A DNA stretch of 17,005 nucleotides from Bacillota bacterium (GTDB lineage Bacteria; Bacillota; Clostridia; Christensenellales; Aristaeellaceae): positions 1 to 17,005 of the forward strand of contig JAEWNM010000371.1 of assembly GCA_023392755.1 (NCBI GenBank), given 5' to 3'. The notes below the pieces were generated by a model. The model was not told the DNA's origin. It worked only from the letters and a program-made list of their open reading frames with translations, and did no database searches. The stretch's first letter is position 1; each line of letters opens with the position of its first letter. The translations under genes and the position numbers were made by a program. Positions 1 to 6,252 of this stretch are shown in pieces.

Positions 1-78
1 GTCCTCTGTACCGGAAAAGCCGGCACAAAGGAATTTTGCCCGGAATTTCCGCCGGAAAACAAAGAAATCCGGCCCGTC

Positions 79-110
79 ATTCCAGGCAGCCGCGAGCGGC
101 TGCCTGGAAT
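79..110. repeat. Perfect 15-bp palindrome, 2-base centre
   Basis: Positions 79-93 (ATTCCAGGCAGCCGC) are exactly complementary to 96-110, which would give a very stable hairpin. Neither strand has a T-run after the stem, so it is not a classical intrinsic terminator by itself. It lies just beyond the terminator at 111-145 and may act as a back-up transcription block or RNA-end stabiliser. Positions 1-78 to its left show no gene; they contain a shorter GC-rich inverted repeat around CCGGAATTTCCGCCGG. Confidence 0.6.
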
Positions 111-145
111 GAAAAAACCATCTCCCAAATATTTGGGCGATGGTT
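111..145 (-). terminator. Intrinsic terminator after the GNAT gene pair
   Basis: Read on the minus strand, an arm AACCATC closes a stem whose inner part is CCCAAATATTTGGG. Only one mismatched pair (positions 123/138) interrupts it. The stem is followed directly by a run of T (plus-strand A-run at 112-117). It lies about 30 bp past the stop codon of the leftmost acetyltransferase, as expected for the end of that unit. Confidence 0.8.
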
Positions 146-175
146 CATGGTATGCGCTGCGGCATGGGGGAGTGT

Positions 176-697
176 TCAGGCCTTTGAGCACAGGCCCAGC
201 GTCACGACATCATGATAAACGCCCTCCCGCCACAATTCGCTTTTCAACAGCCCTTCCCTGACAAAACCGCACTTTTCATAGCAATTAACCGCCTGCTGGT
301 TGAAAGCGAAAACTGACAGCTTCAGCTTGTGCAGGTTCATTTCTTCAAAAGCGATGCGTATCAAAAGCCGCAGCGCATCCGAACCATAGCCGTGCCCCCT
401 GTATTCCGCTTCACCAATCATGATGCCTATCTCCGCCAGGCGGTTTTTCCAATCTACCCTGGTAAATCCGCACCGGCCGATAAGCTTCCCGTCCAGCGTC
501 TCCATGGCAAACTGGTATTCACCGCGGGTAAAGCTTGTCTGCTGATCCAGGAAGCGTGCCTCATCTTCCCTGGAGGAAGGATACAAAATACCGGATGACA
601 TGCCCCGTACGGTACCGTAGTCGTTCATGAAAGCCCAGTGTGCCTCCACGTCTCCCCGCTCAAACGCCCTTAAACGCACCAATTCCCCCTGATACAT
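176..697 (-). CDS. GNAT family N-acetyltransferase (RimJ/RimL type)
   Basis: A 173-residue protein with the compact single-domain GNAT fold of the RimJ/RimL-like acetyltransferases, which move an acetyl group from acetyl-CoA to an amine (an N-terminus, antibiotic or small molecule). The acetyl-CoA loop is RGHGYGSDA at residues 100-108, after the strand EIGIMIGEAEY. The C-terminal family signature NQQAVNCYEKCGF is present, followed by VREGLLK. The start ATG at 697 follows AGAGGCGGCA, giving an adequate Shine-Dalgarno site. It lies 89 bp after the end of another GNAT gene on the same strand, so the two are probably co-transcribed, and the terminator at 111-145 closes the unit. The substrate cannot be told from the sequence. 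The cytoplasmic role is inferred from the lack of a signal peptide or membrane segment. Confidence 0.9.
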   Translation of the reverse strand: MYQGELVRLRAFERGDVEAHWAFMNDYGTVRGMSSGILYPSSREDEARFLDQQTSFTRGEYQFAMETLDGKLIGRCGFTRVDWKNRLAEIGIMIGEAEYRGHGYGSDALRLLIRIAFEEMNLHKLKLSVFAFNQQAVNCYEKCGFVREGLLKSELWREGVYHDVVTLGLCSKA

Positions 698-786
698 TGC
701 CGCCTCTTATTTTCGTTTTAATGATGCCTGCCGCCGCATACTTCCAATCCCCGCGGCGCTTGGGCACGCTATGGCTGTCGCAGGTA

Positions 787-1356
787 TTATTCTGCCGAAA
801 TCTCTTTCTTTATTCCTCTTTGTGCCCATTCATCCGCAAGAACGCTCATAAGGATGACATCCATGAACGCCCCGCGGCAAAACCTTGCGCTGCGCTTCAC
901 GCCTTCCTTTTTGAATCCGACCCGTTCATAGCAGGCTATGGCGCGGCTGTTGCCGCCGTACACATCCAGTTGGACCCTGTTTAGCCCCAGCTGCGTAAAG
1001 GCATAATCGCAAAGGAGCGACAGGGCTTGCGTGCCGATGCCACAGCCGCGGTCCTTTTTATTGGCGATCACGATGCCAACCGTGGCGCAGCGGTCGATCC
1101 AATTGATATCCATCAAATCGGCCTGGCCCAGGTAATTTTGCGTTTCCCGGTCGGCAATCACAAACCCTGCTTCCCGCCTCCCGCCAATGAGCCGCATATC
1201 CAAAAAATCTTCACTGTTTTTCACGGTCTGAGGCCAGGTAAAAATATCGGAGAGGTATTTTGTGGTTTCCATATCATTCACCCAGGCGGTGATATGGTCA
1301 ATATCCTCCCTTCGGTATTCCCGTAGCATGATCGTAGAGCCCATCAAATGAGGCAT
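787..1356 (-). CDS. GNAT family N-acetyltransferase (RimJ/RimL type)
   Basis: A 189-residue GNAT acetyltransferase. The acetyl-CoA loop is RGCGIGTQA (about residues 103-111). The second signature NSRAIACYERVGFKKEGV is typical of the RimJ/RimL-like group. The reading frame stays open upstream to a GTG at 1383, but the ATG at 1356 has a perfect AAGGAGG eight bases before it, so 1356 is taken as the start. It precedes the second GNAT gene on the same strand by 89 bp. The two share family architecture but are clearly diverged, so they are not a recent duplication. It begins about 40 bp after the terminator of the ruvX unit, so it needs its own promoter. A TATATA near 1391-1396 could be a -10, but no convincing -35 was seen. 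Substrate unknown. Confidence 0.9.
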   Translation of the reverse strand: MPHLMGSTIMLREYRREDIDHITAWVNDMETTKYLSDIFTWPQTVKNSEDFLDMRLIGGRREAGFVIADRETQNYLGQADLMDINWIDRCATVGIVIANKKDRGCGIGTQALSLLCDYAFTQLGLNRVQLDVYGGNSRAIACYERVGFKKEGVKRSARFCRGAFMDVILMSVLADEWAQRGIKKEISAE

Positions 1357-1395
1357 GCGTATTTCCTCCTTCGCGTTCTTCACTGTTCCGTATAT

Positions 1396-1435
1396 AAAAA
1401 CGGGCCGGCGGATACACGCTGCTTATCCGCCGGCC
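1396..1435 (-). terminator. Intrinsic terminator of the ireB-ruvX-DUF1292 unit
   Basis: On the minus strand a perfect 12-bp GC-rich stem (GGCCGGCGGATA with its complement, plus positions 1403-1414 and 1424-1435) has a 9-base loop. It is followed by CG and a T-run. It starts 17 bp after the DUF1292 stop codon. This is a clear rho-independent terminator. Confidence 0.9.
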
Positions 1436-1451
1436 GAACCAGGGCGTCATT

Positions 1452-1880
1452 TCAGTGGGAGCCGCACTCCCCGCAGCAACCCTCCTGATGGTTGTGGTTA
1501 TGGTCGTGGTCGTGCCCGCAATTCCCTGCGCAGCCTTCCGCATGGTCGCCCTCACAGCAGCAGCACCCATGCTCCGCATCCATCGACTCCCGCACCATAT
1601 GTTCCGTATATTTTTGCGCAATCGCCTGGATGATATCGTCCTCCGTAACGACCTCAAAGGAAAGTTCCCCTTCCTCCGTATCGCTCAGGCGGGTGATAAG
1701 AAGCTGCTCCTCACCGTTTTTATCGGTTTCCAGCTCGACAAGCACCACATATTCCTGCCCCGCGTAGGGCAGCACGGCGCCGTAGCGGAAACGATAAACG
1801 GTGCCGTCGGGGGCAGTCAGCTCCACCAGCGCGTCCCGTATGGCTTCGGGATCAAAATCCGTTTGGGGATTATTCGTCAT
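1452..1880 (-). CDS. DUF1292 (YrzB-like) protein with Cys/His-rich C-terminal tail
   Basis: A 142-residue acidic protein. Residues about 16-98 match the DUF1292 pattern seen in YrzB: a beta-rich stretch with LVELTAPDGTVYRFRY, YVVLVELETD and a final helix EDDIIQAIAQKY. DUF1292 has no assigned biochemical function. The last 39 residues (104-142) are extraordinary: nine Cys (106-109, 117, 121, 135, 136, 139) and eight His, including CCCC and HDHDHNHNH. This resembles a metal-binding or metallothionein-like tail, as on SlyD or some metallochaperones; metal binding is inferred. The ATG at 1880 overlaps the end of the ruvX-DUF1292 frame by 11 bp, suggesting translational coupling. The open frame extends upstream to 1952, but inside the previous gene, so 1880 is preferred. 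The upstream gene also carries a DUF1292 domain, giving two in a row. The terminator at 1396-1435 follows. Confidence 0.85.
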   Translation of the reverse strand: MTNNPQTDFDPEAIRDALVELTAPDGTVYRFRYGAVLPYAGQEYVVLVELETDKNGEEQLLITRLSDTEEGELSFEVVTEDDIIQAIAQKYTEHMVRESMDAEHGCCCCEGDHAEGCAGNCGHDHDHNHNHQEGCCGECGSH

Positions 1881-2634
1881 CTTCTTGCGCGTCCTCGCCA
1901 TCTTCGGGGATTGCGTCATCCTCTTCTTCCACGGCGGCCACAAACTTATCAAAAACGGCCTGAAGCACGTTGTCGTCGTCGATGGTCACGTAGCAGTCCT
2001 CGCCCTTGTCATCCTTCTCCATCTTGAGAATGACGACTTCGCCTTCTTCGTTGTCCTCATCCTCCTGCGCAGCCATCAGTACGATATAATAGCTACCCTC
2101 ATGCTCAACGGTCATCAGGTGCTCAAATTCAACGGCTTTGCCCTGCTCATCCACCAGCTCAATGATGTTGTTTTCGCCTTCCATTGTCATGTCCTCGTTT
2201 CTCAGATTTCTATCGACAGGCATTGCGCCGCTGTCGAGCCACTGCTGCAGGATCACCGCCGCGGCCACCTTGTCCACCGTCTCCCGGCGGCCTTCCCTGC
2301 GCATGCCGCCGCTTAGCAGGGCCTTTTCCGCCGACACGGTGGAAAGCCGCTCATCCTGAAAAAAAACGGTAAGCCCGGCTTTTTCAAGCTCCGCGCCAAA
2401 GGCCCGGACTTTTTGCGCCTGGCCGCCTTCGCTGCCGTCCATGTTCCGGGGCAGTCCGCACAGCACCAGGCTGGTGTCGTATTCCCGGCACAGGGACAGG
2501 ATGTGGCGTACATCCGGGCCGTAACCCACCCGGCGGTAAACGGACACGGGCTGGCCGATATGCCTTGACGGATCGCTTACCGCAATGCCAATGCGCACAT
2601 CCCCAACATCCAGCGCCAGAACACGTTCGTCCAT
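1870..2634 (-). CDS. ruvX: RuvX/YqgF nuclease fused in frame to a DUF1292 domain
   Basis: A 254-residue frame with two parts. Residues 1-136 are a complete RuvX/YqgF RNase H-fold protein (putative Holliday junction resolvase, also linked to 16S rRNA 5' processing). The expected acidic residues are present: D9 in LALDVGDVRIGIAVSD, GLPRNMDG at 60-67, QDERLSTV at 93-100 with E95, and TVDKVAAAVILQ with D121. Residues about 151-254 are a DUF1292 (YrzB-like) domain with a strongly acidic end. RuvX is usually about 140 residues, and in many Firmicutes DUF1292 is the separate next gene; here no stop separates them. A GAGG eight bases before Met151 could allow the DUF1292 part to be made alone as well. 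The ATG at 2634 follows GGGGGAGAAA. The gene is 162 bp after ireB. That gap (2635-2796) has a GGAAGGC/GCCTTCC inverted repeat but no gene. The cytoplasmic location is inferred. Confidence 0.9.
   Translation of the reverse strand: MDERVLALDVGDVRIGIAVSDPSRHIGQPVSVYRRVGYGPDVRHILSLCREYDTSLVLCGLPRNMDGSEGGQAQKVRAFGAELEKAGLTVFFQDERLSTVSAEKALLSGGMRREGRRETVDKVAAAVILQQWLDSGAMPVDRNLRNEDMTMEGENNIIELVDEQGKAVEFEHLMTVEHEGSYYIVLMAAQEDEDNEEGEVVILKMEKDDKGEDCYVTIDDDNVLQAVFDKFVAAVEEEDDAIPEDGEDAQEDDE
2182..2196 (-). promoter_or_regulatory. Possible internal ribosome binding site for the DUF1292 part of the ruvX fusion
   Basis: On the minus strand GAGG (2193-2196) lies eight bases before ATG at 2184 (Met151 of the fusion), exactly where the DUF1292 homology begins (MEGENNIIEL). 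Another ATG (Met149, 2190) is too close to the GAGG to use it well. This could be a relic of a formerly separate gene or a working internal start. Confidence 0.45.
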
Positions 2635-2796
2635 TTTCTCCCCCGTGCGCTAATAATAATGGAAGGCCCTCCACGGCTGCCCAGAGGAAAGAGCCTTCCT
2701 GTGCCATGTCCGGGATTTATGCCCGTATCCCGGCGCGCGGCGGGCCTGGCGCCATCGGATGCCTTCCAAACCTGCCGGTGCTTATCTTCCGGCGGC

Positions 2797-3060
2797 CTAG
2801 CTGTCCGGCTGGCCTGACAGATAATACCGTACAACCTCTTCCAACAGCTCGTCCCGCTCCACGCGGCATATCATGCTTCGGGCTTGGTTGTGGCTTGTAA
2901 TATAGGTGGGGTCGCCGGAAATCAGGTAGCCCACGATCTGGGTGATGGGATCATAACCCTTTGCCTGCAGCGCACGGTACACATACCGAAGTATCTCGCT
3001 GGCCTGATTTCCGCTCTCCGTAAGCGGGGGCAGTTTCGCGGTTTCAAACGCGTCGGGCAT
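2797..3060 (-). CDS. ireB: IreB family regulatory phosphoprotein (UPF0297/YrzL)
   Basis: An 87-residue protein matching IreB/YrzL almost end to end. The hallmarks are the N-terminal FETAKL segment with Thr7, the region [20 protein letters not shown], the signature [10 protein letters not shown] followed by NQAR, and the C-terminal helix [13 protein letters not shown]. In Enterococcus IreB is phosphorylated near its N-terminus by the PASTA kinase IreK and modulates cell-wall stress tolerance; Thr7 is the likely equivalent site here (inference). The ATG at 3060 has GGGAGG just upstream; a longer frame to 3102 would run into the promoter region and is rejected. It is the first gene of the ireB-ruvX-DUF1292 unit, the usual Firmicute order, but alaS, often immediately upstream in relatives, is absent. 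Confidence 0.95.
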   Translation of the reverse strand: MPDAFETAKLPPLTESGNQASEILRYVYRALQAKGYDPITQIVGYLISGDPTYITSHNQARSMICRVERDELLEEVVRYYLSGQPDS

Positions 3061-3090
3061 TGGTCTCCCTCCCTTCCCTGACCTGAAGCC

Positions 3091-3119
3091 ATTATACACC
3101 AAGGCAAACGCATTTTCAA
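3091..3119 (-). promoter_or_regulatory. Sigma-70-type promoter for ireB-ruvX-DUF1292
   Basis: On the minus strand TTGAAA (3114-3119) and TATAAT (3091-3096) are separated by exactly 17 bp, five of six and six of six matches to consensus. The -10 lies 30 bp before the ireB ATG. This is the strongest promoter seen in the window and shows that ireB starts a transcription unit of its own. Confidence 0.85.
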
Positions 3120-3165
3120 CGCAACGCTGCCAATTTCTTCATCCTTTCGCTTAAAAACCACACTT

Positions 3166-4221
3166 TTATGCCTGAACACCGTCGCGCCGCAGCATTCTTA
3201 GGCCTCCGCGCAAAGATACCACCACAGGCACCGCCAAAAGCATTCCCGCCACGCCTCCCACCAATCCTCCGGCGGATATGGCCAGCAGCACCGTCACAGG
3301 ATGCAGCCTGGTAGCCTCGGACATCAAATGGGGGGATATCATGCCGCCTTCCATCTGCTGCACCAGGATCACAACGGCAATGGCCCAAGCCACACGGCCC
3401 CAGCCCAGAGGCAGGGAAAAAAGAAATACAGGGATAGCCCCCAGAAAAGGCCCGATGTAAGGAATCAACTCCAAAACGCCCATCAGCAGCCCCAGCAGCA
3501 GCCAGGCCGGCACGCCCACAATCAAAAGCCCCAGCGCCGTCAAGCATGCGATCACGCCGGAAATCATCAGCTGGCCCCGCCAAAAGCCGCTGATTTCCCT
3601 GCGCATCTCCCTTGTCACAGCCACTGCCTGGCGTCTGTATTTAAGCGGAACCCACAGCGAAAGCCGCTGGGCCAATTCCTCCCTGTCCCTGAGAAAATAG
3701 AAAGCGAATACCGGTGCCAGGAAAAGCTTTGATAGGCTTCCCGCCCAGCTCCCCGCCCGCGCCATCAGCGTTGGCAGCGCGGTTCCGGCCATCTCCTGCA
3801 TTTTGTCCAGCATCACCTTTTGCGTGCCGCCATCCATTGGCAGCCCCTGGCGGGATAGCCAGGCCTGCAAAAGATCCAGCTTGCCGCGCAGCTGGCTGAG
3901 TATATCCGGCAGCATGGAGGCCAATTGCCCCCCCTGCCGCCACAAAAGCGGCACAAAGACCAGCACAAAGGCAACCGCCAAGCCGCTGAGCACAAGCAGT
4001 GACAGGGAGGCCGCCACAGCACGGGGCAGCTTTTTTTCCAGACGGCGGCAAATGGGCAGCGCCGCCGCCATCACCAGGGCACCCAGGGCCACCTGCATCA
4101 AAAGGGCCCACAGTACGCGCCATAAGATCAATACAACAAACACAACCGCGATCACCAGCCCCTTGAGCAGGCGCTGGTTCGCACCGGCAGGCTTCCGCTT
4201 TTCCCCCTCGTAAGCAGTCAC
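3166..4221 (-). CDS. AI-2E family transporter (YrrI/PerM-like membrane protein)
   Basis: A 351-residue polytopic membrane protein, the usual size for the AI-2E/UPF0118 family. It has two hydrophobic segments near the N-terminus (about 22-60), another at about 70-93, a long soluble stretch with FYFLRDREEL (about 174-183), and a C-terminal block of membrane helices. The family signature ELIPYIGP (about 251-258) is present and is followed by a GLVGGVAG segment. Members have been proposed as autoinducer-2 exporters or ion antiporters, and the substrate here is unknown. The frame opens at TTG 4227, but the GTG at 4221 lies eight bases from a run of seven G (4230-4236) and is the better start. In Firmicutes yrrI sits near yrrD (PRC-barrel) and ireB, as here. 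No terminator is seen between it and the ireB promoter. Confidence 0.88.
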   Translation of the reverse strand: MTAYEGEKRKPAGANQRLLKGLVIAVVFVVLILWRVLWALLMQVALGALVMAAALPICRRLEKKLPRAVAASLSLLVLSGLAVAFVLVFVPLLWRQGGQLASMLPDILSQLRGKLDLLQAWLSRQGLPMDGGTQKVMLDKMQEMAGTALPTLMARAGSWAGSLSKLFLAPVFAFYFLRDREELAQRLSLWVPLKYRRQAVAVTREMRREISGFWRGQLMISGVIACLTALGLLIVGVPAWLLLGLLMGVLELIPYIGPFLGAIPVFLFSLPLGWGRVAWAIAVVILVQQMEGGMISPHLMSEATRLHPVTVLLAISAGGLVGGVAGMLLAVPVVVSLRGGLRMLRRDGVQA

Positions 4222-4241
4222 ATACAATTCCCCCCCAGAAA

Positions 4242-4475
4242 GGGATTCCCAAGGGATATTCTCCCTTGGGCAGGAGGGGGGCTTCCGCGCCGGTCACATG
4301 ATTGGATAATAATTCAAGAGGAGGACGCCCGAAGTTTTCCAATAGGCTCCTGCGCCCAGCCGCCCATGGCGGCAATTGGCCAGTGGGATAATGCTGGCGA
4401 AACAAGCCGTGGAAGCGATAGCAACCATGGCTCAGATTGAGCCAGATAGATAGGAAAGCCCTTTGGCCGCGTCAG
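4242..4475 (+). repeat. Hairpin-rich dispersed repeat, copy A (modules H1 and H2)
   Basis: This stretch fills the 325-bp gap between the AI-2E gene and the 47-aa gene. It holds two modules found again at 16816-17005 on the other strand. H1 (4242-4274) is a 9-bp stem, CCCAAGGGA with TCCCTTGGG, matching the other copy at 28 of 33 positions. H2 (about 4357-4475) has a CCGCC/GGCGG hairpin, GCTGGCGAAACAAGC (4393-4407), the palindrome GGCTCAGATTGAGCC (4429-4443), then GATTGAGCCAGAT. The outer blocks of H2 are identical to copy B with the same 27-base spacing. Between the modules, 4275-4356 shows nothing recognisable. Function is unknown; a mobile or palindromic intergenic element is most likely. 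Confidence 0.7.
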
Positions 4476-4546
4476 TAGGCGCGATATCCGTCCTGTTAAA
4501 TAACATTATGCAAAATGCGGTCTTAGCATGGCAGCCCCCGTTGTCT

Positions 4547-4690
4547 TCACCAGTTTTTTGCGGCCCTGCGCAGGTTTTCCGCCTCTCTTAAAACCGCTTT
4601 GCGCCACTTGTTGCCATTAGGCATCATCATCAGCCCGGCTCCAATGGCAAAACCCAGTGCACCGGTCATGGCCATTTTCCCGACTCTCAT
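4547..4690 (-). CDS. Small 47-residue membrane peptide, function unknown
   Basis: This short gene begins at ATG 4690, overlapping the stop of the PRC-barrel gene in an ATGA junction (a classic coupling arrangement), and ends at TGA 4547-4549. The peptide starts MRVGKMAMTGALG, has a short Gly/Ala/Met-rich hydrophobic segment (about residues 7-23, through GAGLMMM), and ends in a basic amphipathic helix rich in Arg, Lys and Ala (WRKAVLREAENLRR). It resembles the small YrzR/YtxH-type proteins often found after yrrD-like genes, but it is too short for a firm family call. The codon pattern and the overlap make it likely real. The likely role, as a small membrane partner of the PRC-barrel protein, is inference from position. 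Confidence 0.65.
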   Translation of the reverse strand: MRVGKMAMTGALGFAIGAGLMMMPNGNKWRKAVLREAENLRRAAKNW

Positions 4691-5205
4691 CTTTTCCGTT
4701 CATCTCCCTTCCTTTTTTCCGCCTTGCCGCTTGTCCTGTCCATGGCGGGAACCAGCACCCAAGGCGATGTCTTGTCTTTTTTTCGGGCCGGCCTTCCGCT
4801 GTTCTGGGGCTGCCGCAGCACAAAATCATTGGCCAGCCACCGCCCATGGAGCAGGTCATCCACGGGGCCGTTGGATATTTCCAACGCCTCCACCTCCAGG
4901 GTCTCAGGGTTGATCAGCGCATCCGTTACCGTACCCAGACGCAGGCCGGAGGTATCCTGTACGCGGCCCAAACGAAAGCCCGCTTCCTTGGGCGGCCTTT
5001 TCAGCTCACCCGATATCAGCACAGAAACTCCACCAATGGTCTGAATGTTCTCCCGATCCACCCATTTTGCTCCACCAATTCCTTCCCTGACGATGATTCC
5101 TTGCAGCTTCTTCCCACTTTCCGCCAAAACCGCCTGTTCCAACAGCCCCACGGTTTTTCCGCTGCGAATCACCGGCAGCCCAATCAAGCCTTGGATGCCA
5201 GTCAC
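4687..5205 (-). CDS. PRC-barrel domain protein (YrrD-like)
   Basis: A 172-residue protein with two tandem PRC-barrel units. The first (about residues 4-70) contains LIGLPVIRSGKTVGLL and ends with the strand VSVLIS. The second (about 78-155) contains GRVQDTSGLRLGTVTDALI and LEVEALEISNG. PRC barrels are small beta-barrels first seen in photosynthetic reaction centre H subunits and RimM; YrrD-like proteins of Firmicutes have no settled function. A strongly basic, probably disordered tail (about 138-172, ending EKRKGDERKR) is unusual. It could bind nucleic acid or acidic membrane lipids (inference). The start is GTG at 5205, with GGGAG eight bases upstream. The next gene overlaps by ATGA. No clear promoter was seen in the 95 bp after the rluD terminator. 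Confidence 0.88.
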   Translation of the reverse strand: MTGIQGLIGLPVIRSGKTVGLLEQAVLAESGKKLQGIIVREGIGGAKWVDRENIQTIGGVSVLISGELKRPPKEAGFRLGRVQDTSGLRLGTVTDALINPETLEVEALEISNGPVDDLLHGRWLANDFVLRQPQNSGRPARKKDKTSPWVLVPAMDRTSGKAEKRKGDERKR

Positions 5206-5299
5206 CCTTTCACTCCCTTCGGCCGTTCATTTTACAAGGCGGACGGTTCAAGCATATTTTTCCCTGACGAACACTTCGCATGCACGATGAGGCCGCTGC

Positions 5300-5333
5300 A
5301 AAAAAATGCCTGTTCCGACAAACCGGAACAGGC
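5300..5333 (-). terminator. Intrinsic terminator of lspA-rluD
   Basis: On the minus strand a perfect 9-bp stem (GCCTGTTCC with GGAACAGGC, 8-base loop) is followed by A and seven T. It starts 17 bp after the rluD stop codon. Confidence 0.92.
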
Positions 5334-5349
5334 GTATCCATTATTCGCT

Positions 5350-6252
5350 CTATTTTCTCCATTTTTCCATCGCCGCGCTAAAAACTTCCGGCACGGGCGC
5401 ATAAAATCGCATTCTCTCTCCCGTTTTCGGGTGGGAAAAGGCAAGGGATACGGCGTGCAGCATCAGGCGGGGCGCAGGCAGGCCGTTCTTGAGCCCGTAA
5501 ACGGGGTCCCCCGCCACGGGGTGGTGCAAGTATGCCATGTGCACCCGTATCTGGTGGGTTCTCCCGGTAATTAGGTGCACGTCCAGCAGCGAGCTGTTTC
5601 TCATCTCCTCCGCCAATGTCCACTCCGTCACCGCCGGCCGCCCCAGGGGATCAACAGCCATGCGCTTGCGGTTTGCCTTGCTCCTGGCGATAGGAGCATT
5701 GACAACGCCGCATGTCTCCTTCATGGTGCCTTCCACCACGGCGAGATAATGCTTCTCCATTTCACGGTCGCGAAGCTGGCGTGACAGCTCCACATGAGCC
5801 GCGTCATGCTTGGCTACCAGCAGAAGGCCGGATGTATCCTTGTCCAGCCGGTGGACAATGCCGGGCCGCATTACCCCGCCGATGCCGGATAGGTTTTTCA
5901 AATGGTGCAGCAGCGCATTGACCAGCGTGCCGTCCGCGTTGCCCGCCGCGGGATGCACCACCATGCCGCAGGGCTTTTCCACCACCGCCAGATCGTCATC
6001 TTCATATAAAATGCGAAGCGGGATATCCTGCGCGATTGCCGCGGCAGGCTTGTCCTCCGGCAAAAAAAGCGTCAGGGCGGCTCCTGCCTTGGGCTTCATG
6101 CCGGGCTTTAGCTCCGCGTGCCCGTCCACGCTGGCCTTCCCTTCCCGTATCAACTGGCCCACCCGGGATCTGGTCAGCGTACCCGCCCCACACAGCAGCA
6201 CATCCAGCCGTTCACGGCCGTCGGCCACACAGGCAATCTTTTGTTCCGTCAT
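5350..6252 (-). CDS. RluD-family large-subunit rRNA pseudouridine synthase
   Basis: A 300-residue RluA/RluD-type pseudouridine synthase. The N-terminal S4 RNA-binding domain (about residues 13-65, with RLDVLL, TRSRVGQLIREG and VDG) precedes the catalytic domain. The signature HRLDKDTSG at 134-142 holds the catalytic Asp137. Further family motifs are VVEKPCGMVVHP (about 90-101) and TGRTHQIRVH. The enzyme isomerises uridines in 23S rRNA; RluD-type members modify the helix 69 loop, but the exact target cannot be read from sequence. The ATG overlaps the lspA stop in an ATGA junction, so the two genes are translationally coupled, a very common Firmicute arrangement. A terminator at 5300-5333 follows. 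Confidence 0.93.
   Translation of the reverse strand: MTEQKIACVADGRERLDVLLCGAGTLTRSRVGQLIREGKASVDGHAELKPGMKPKAGAALTLFLPEDKPAAAIAQDIPLRILYEDDDLAVVEKPCGMVVHPAAGNADGTLVNALLHHLKNLSGIGGVMRPGIVHRLDKDTSGLLLVAKHDAAHVELSRQLRDREMEKHYLAVVEGTMKETCGVVNAPIARSKANRKRMAVDPLGRPAVTEWTLAEEMRNSSLLDVHLITGRTHQIRVHMAYLHHPVAGDPVYGLKNGLPAPRLMLHAVSLAFSHPKTGERMRFYAPVPEVFSAAMEKWRK

Noticed and set aside
1357..1383. GTG start at 1383 for the 787-1356 GNAT gene
   Set aside because: It would translate through the AAGGAGG that serves the ATG at 1356, and the nine extra residues are not part of the GNAT fold.
3641..4405. 254-residue open frame on the minus strand over the AI-2E gene
   Set aside because: It is Gly/Ala/Cys-rich shadow coding of the AI-2E frame and of the repeat; no recognisable family or ribosome binding site.
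4222..4546. T-box leader or other riboswitch before the AI-2E gene
   Set aside because: Looked for because alaS often occurs nearby in Firmicutes; no T-box core sequence (TGGNACCGCG type) was seen and the stretch is explained by the repeat.
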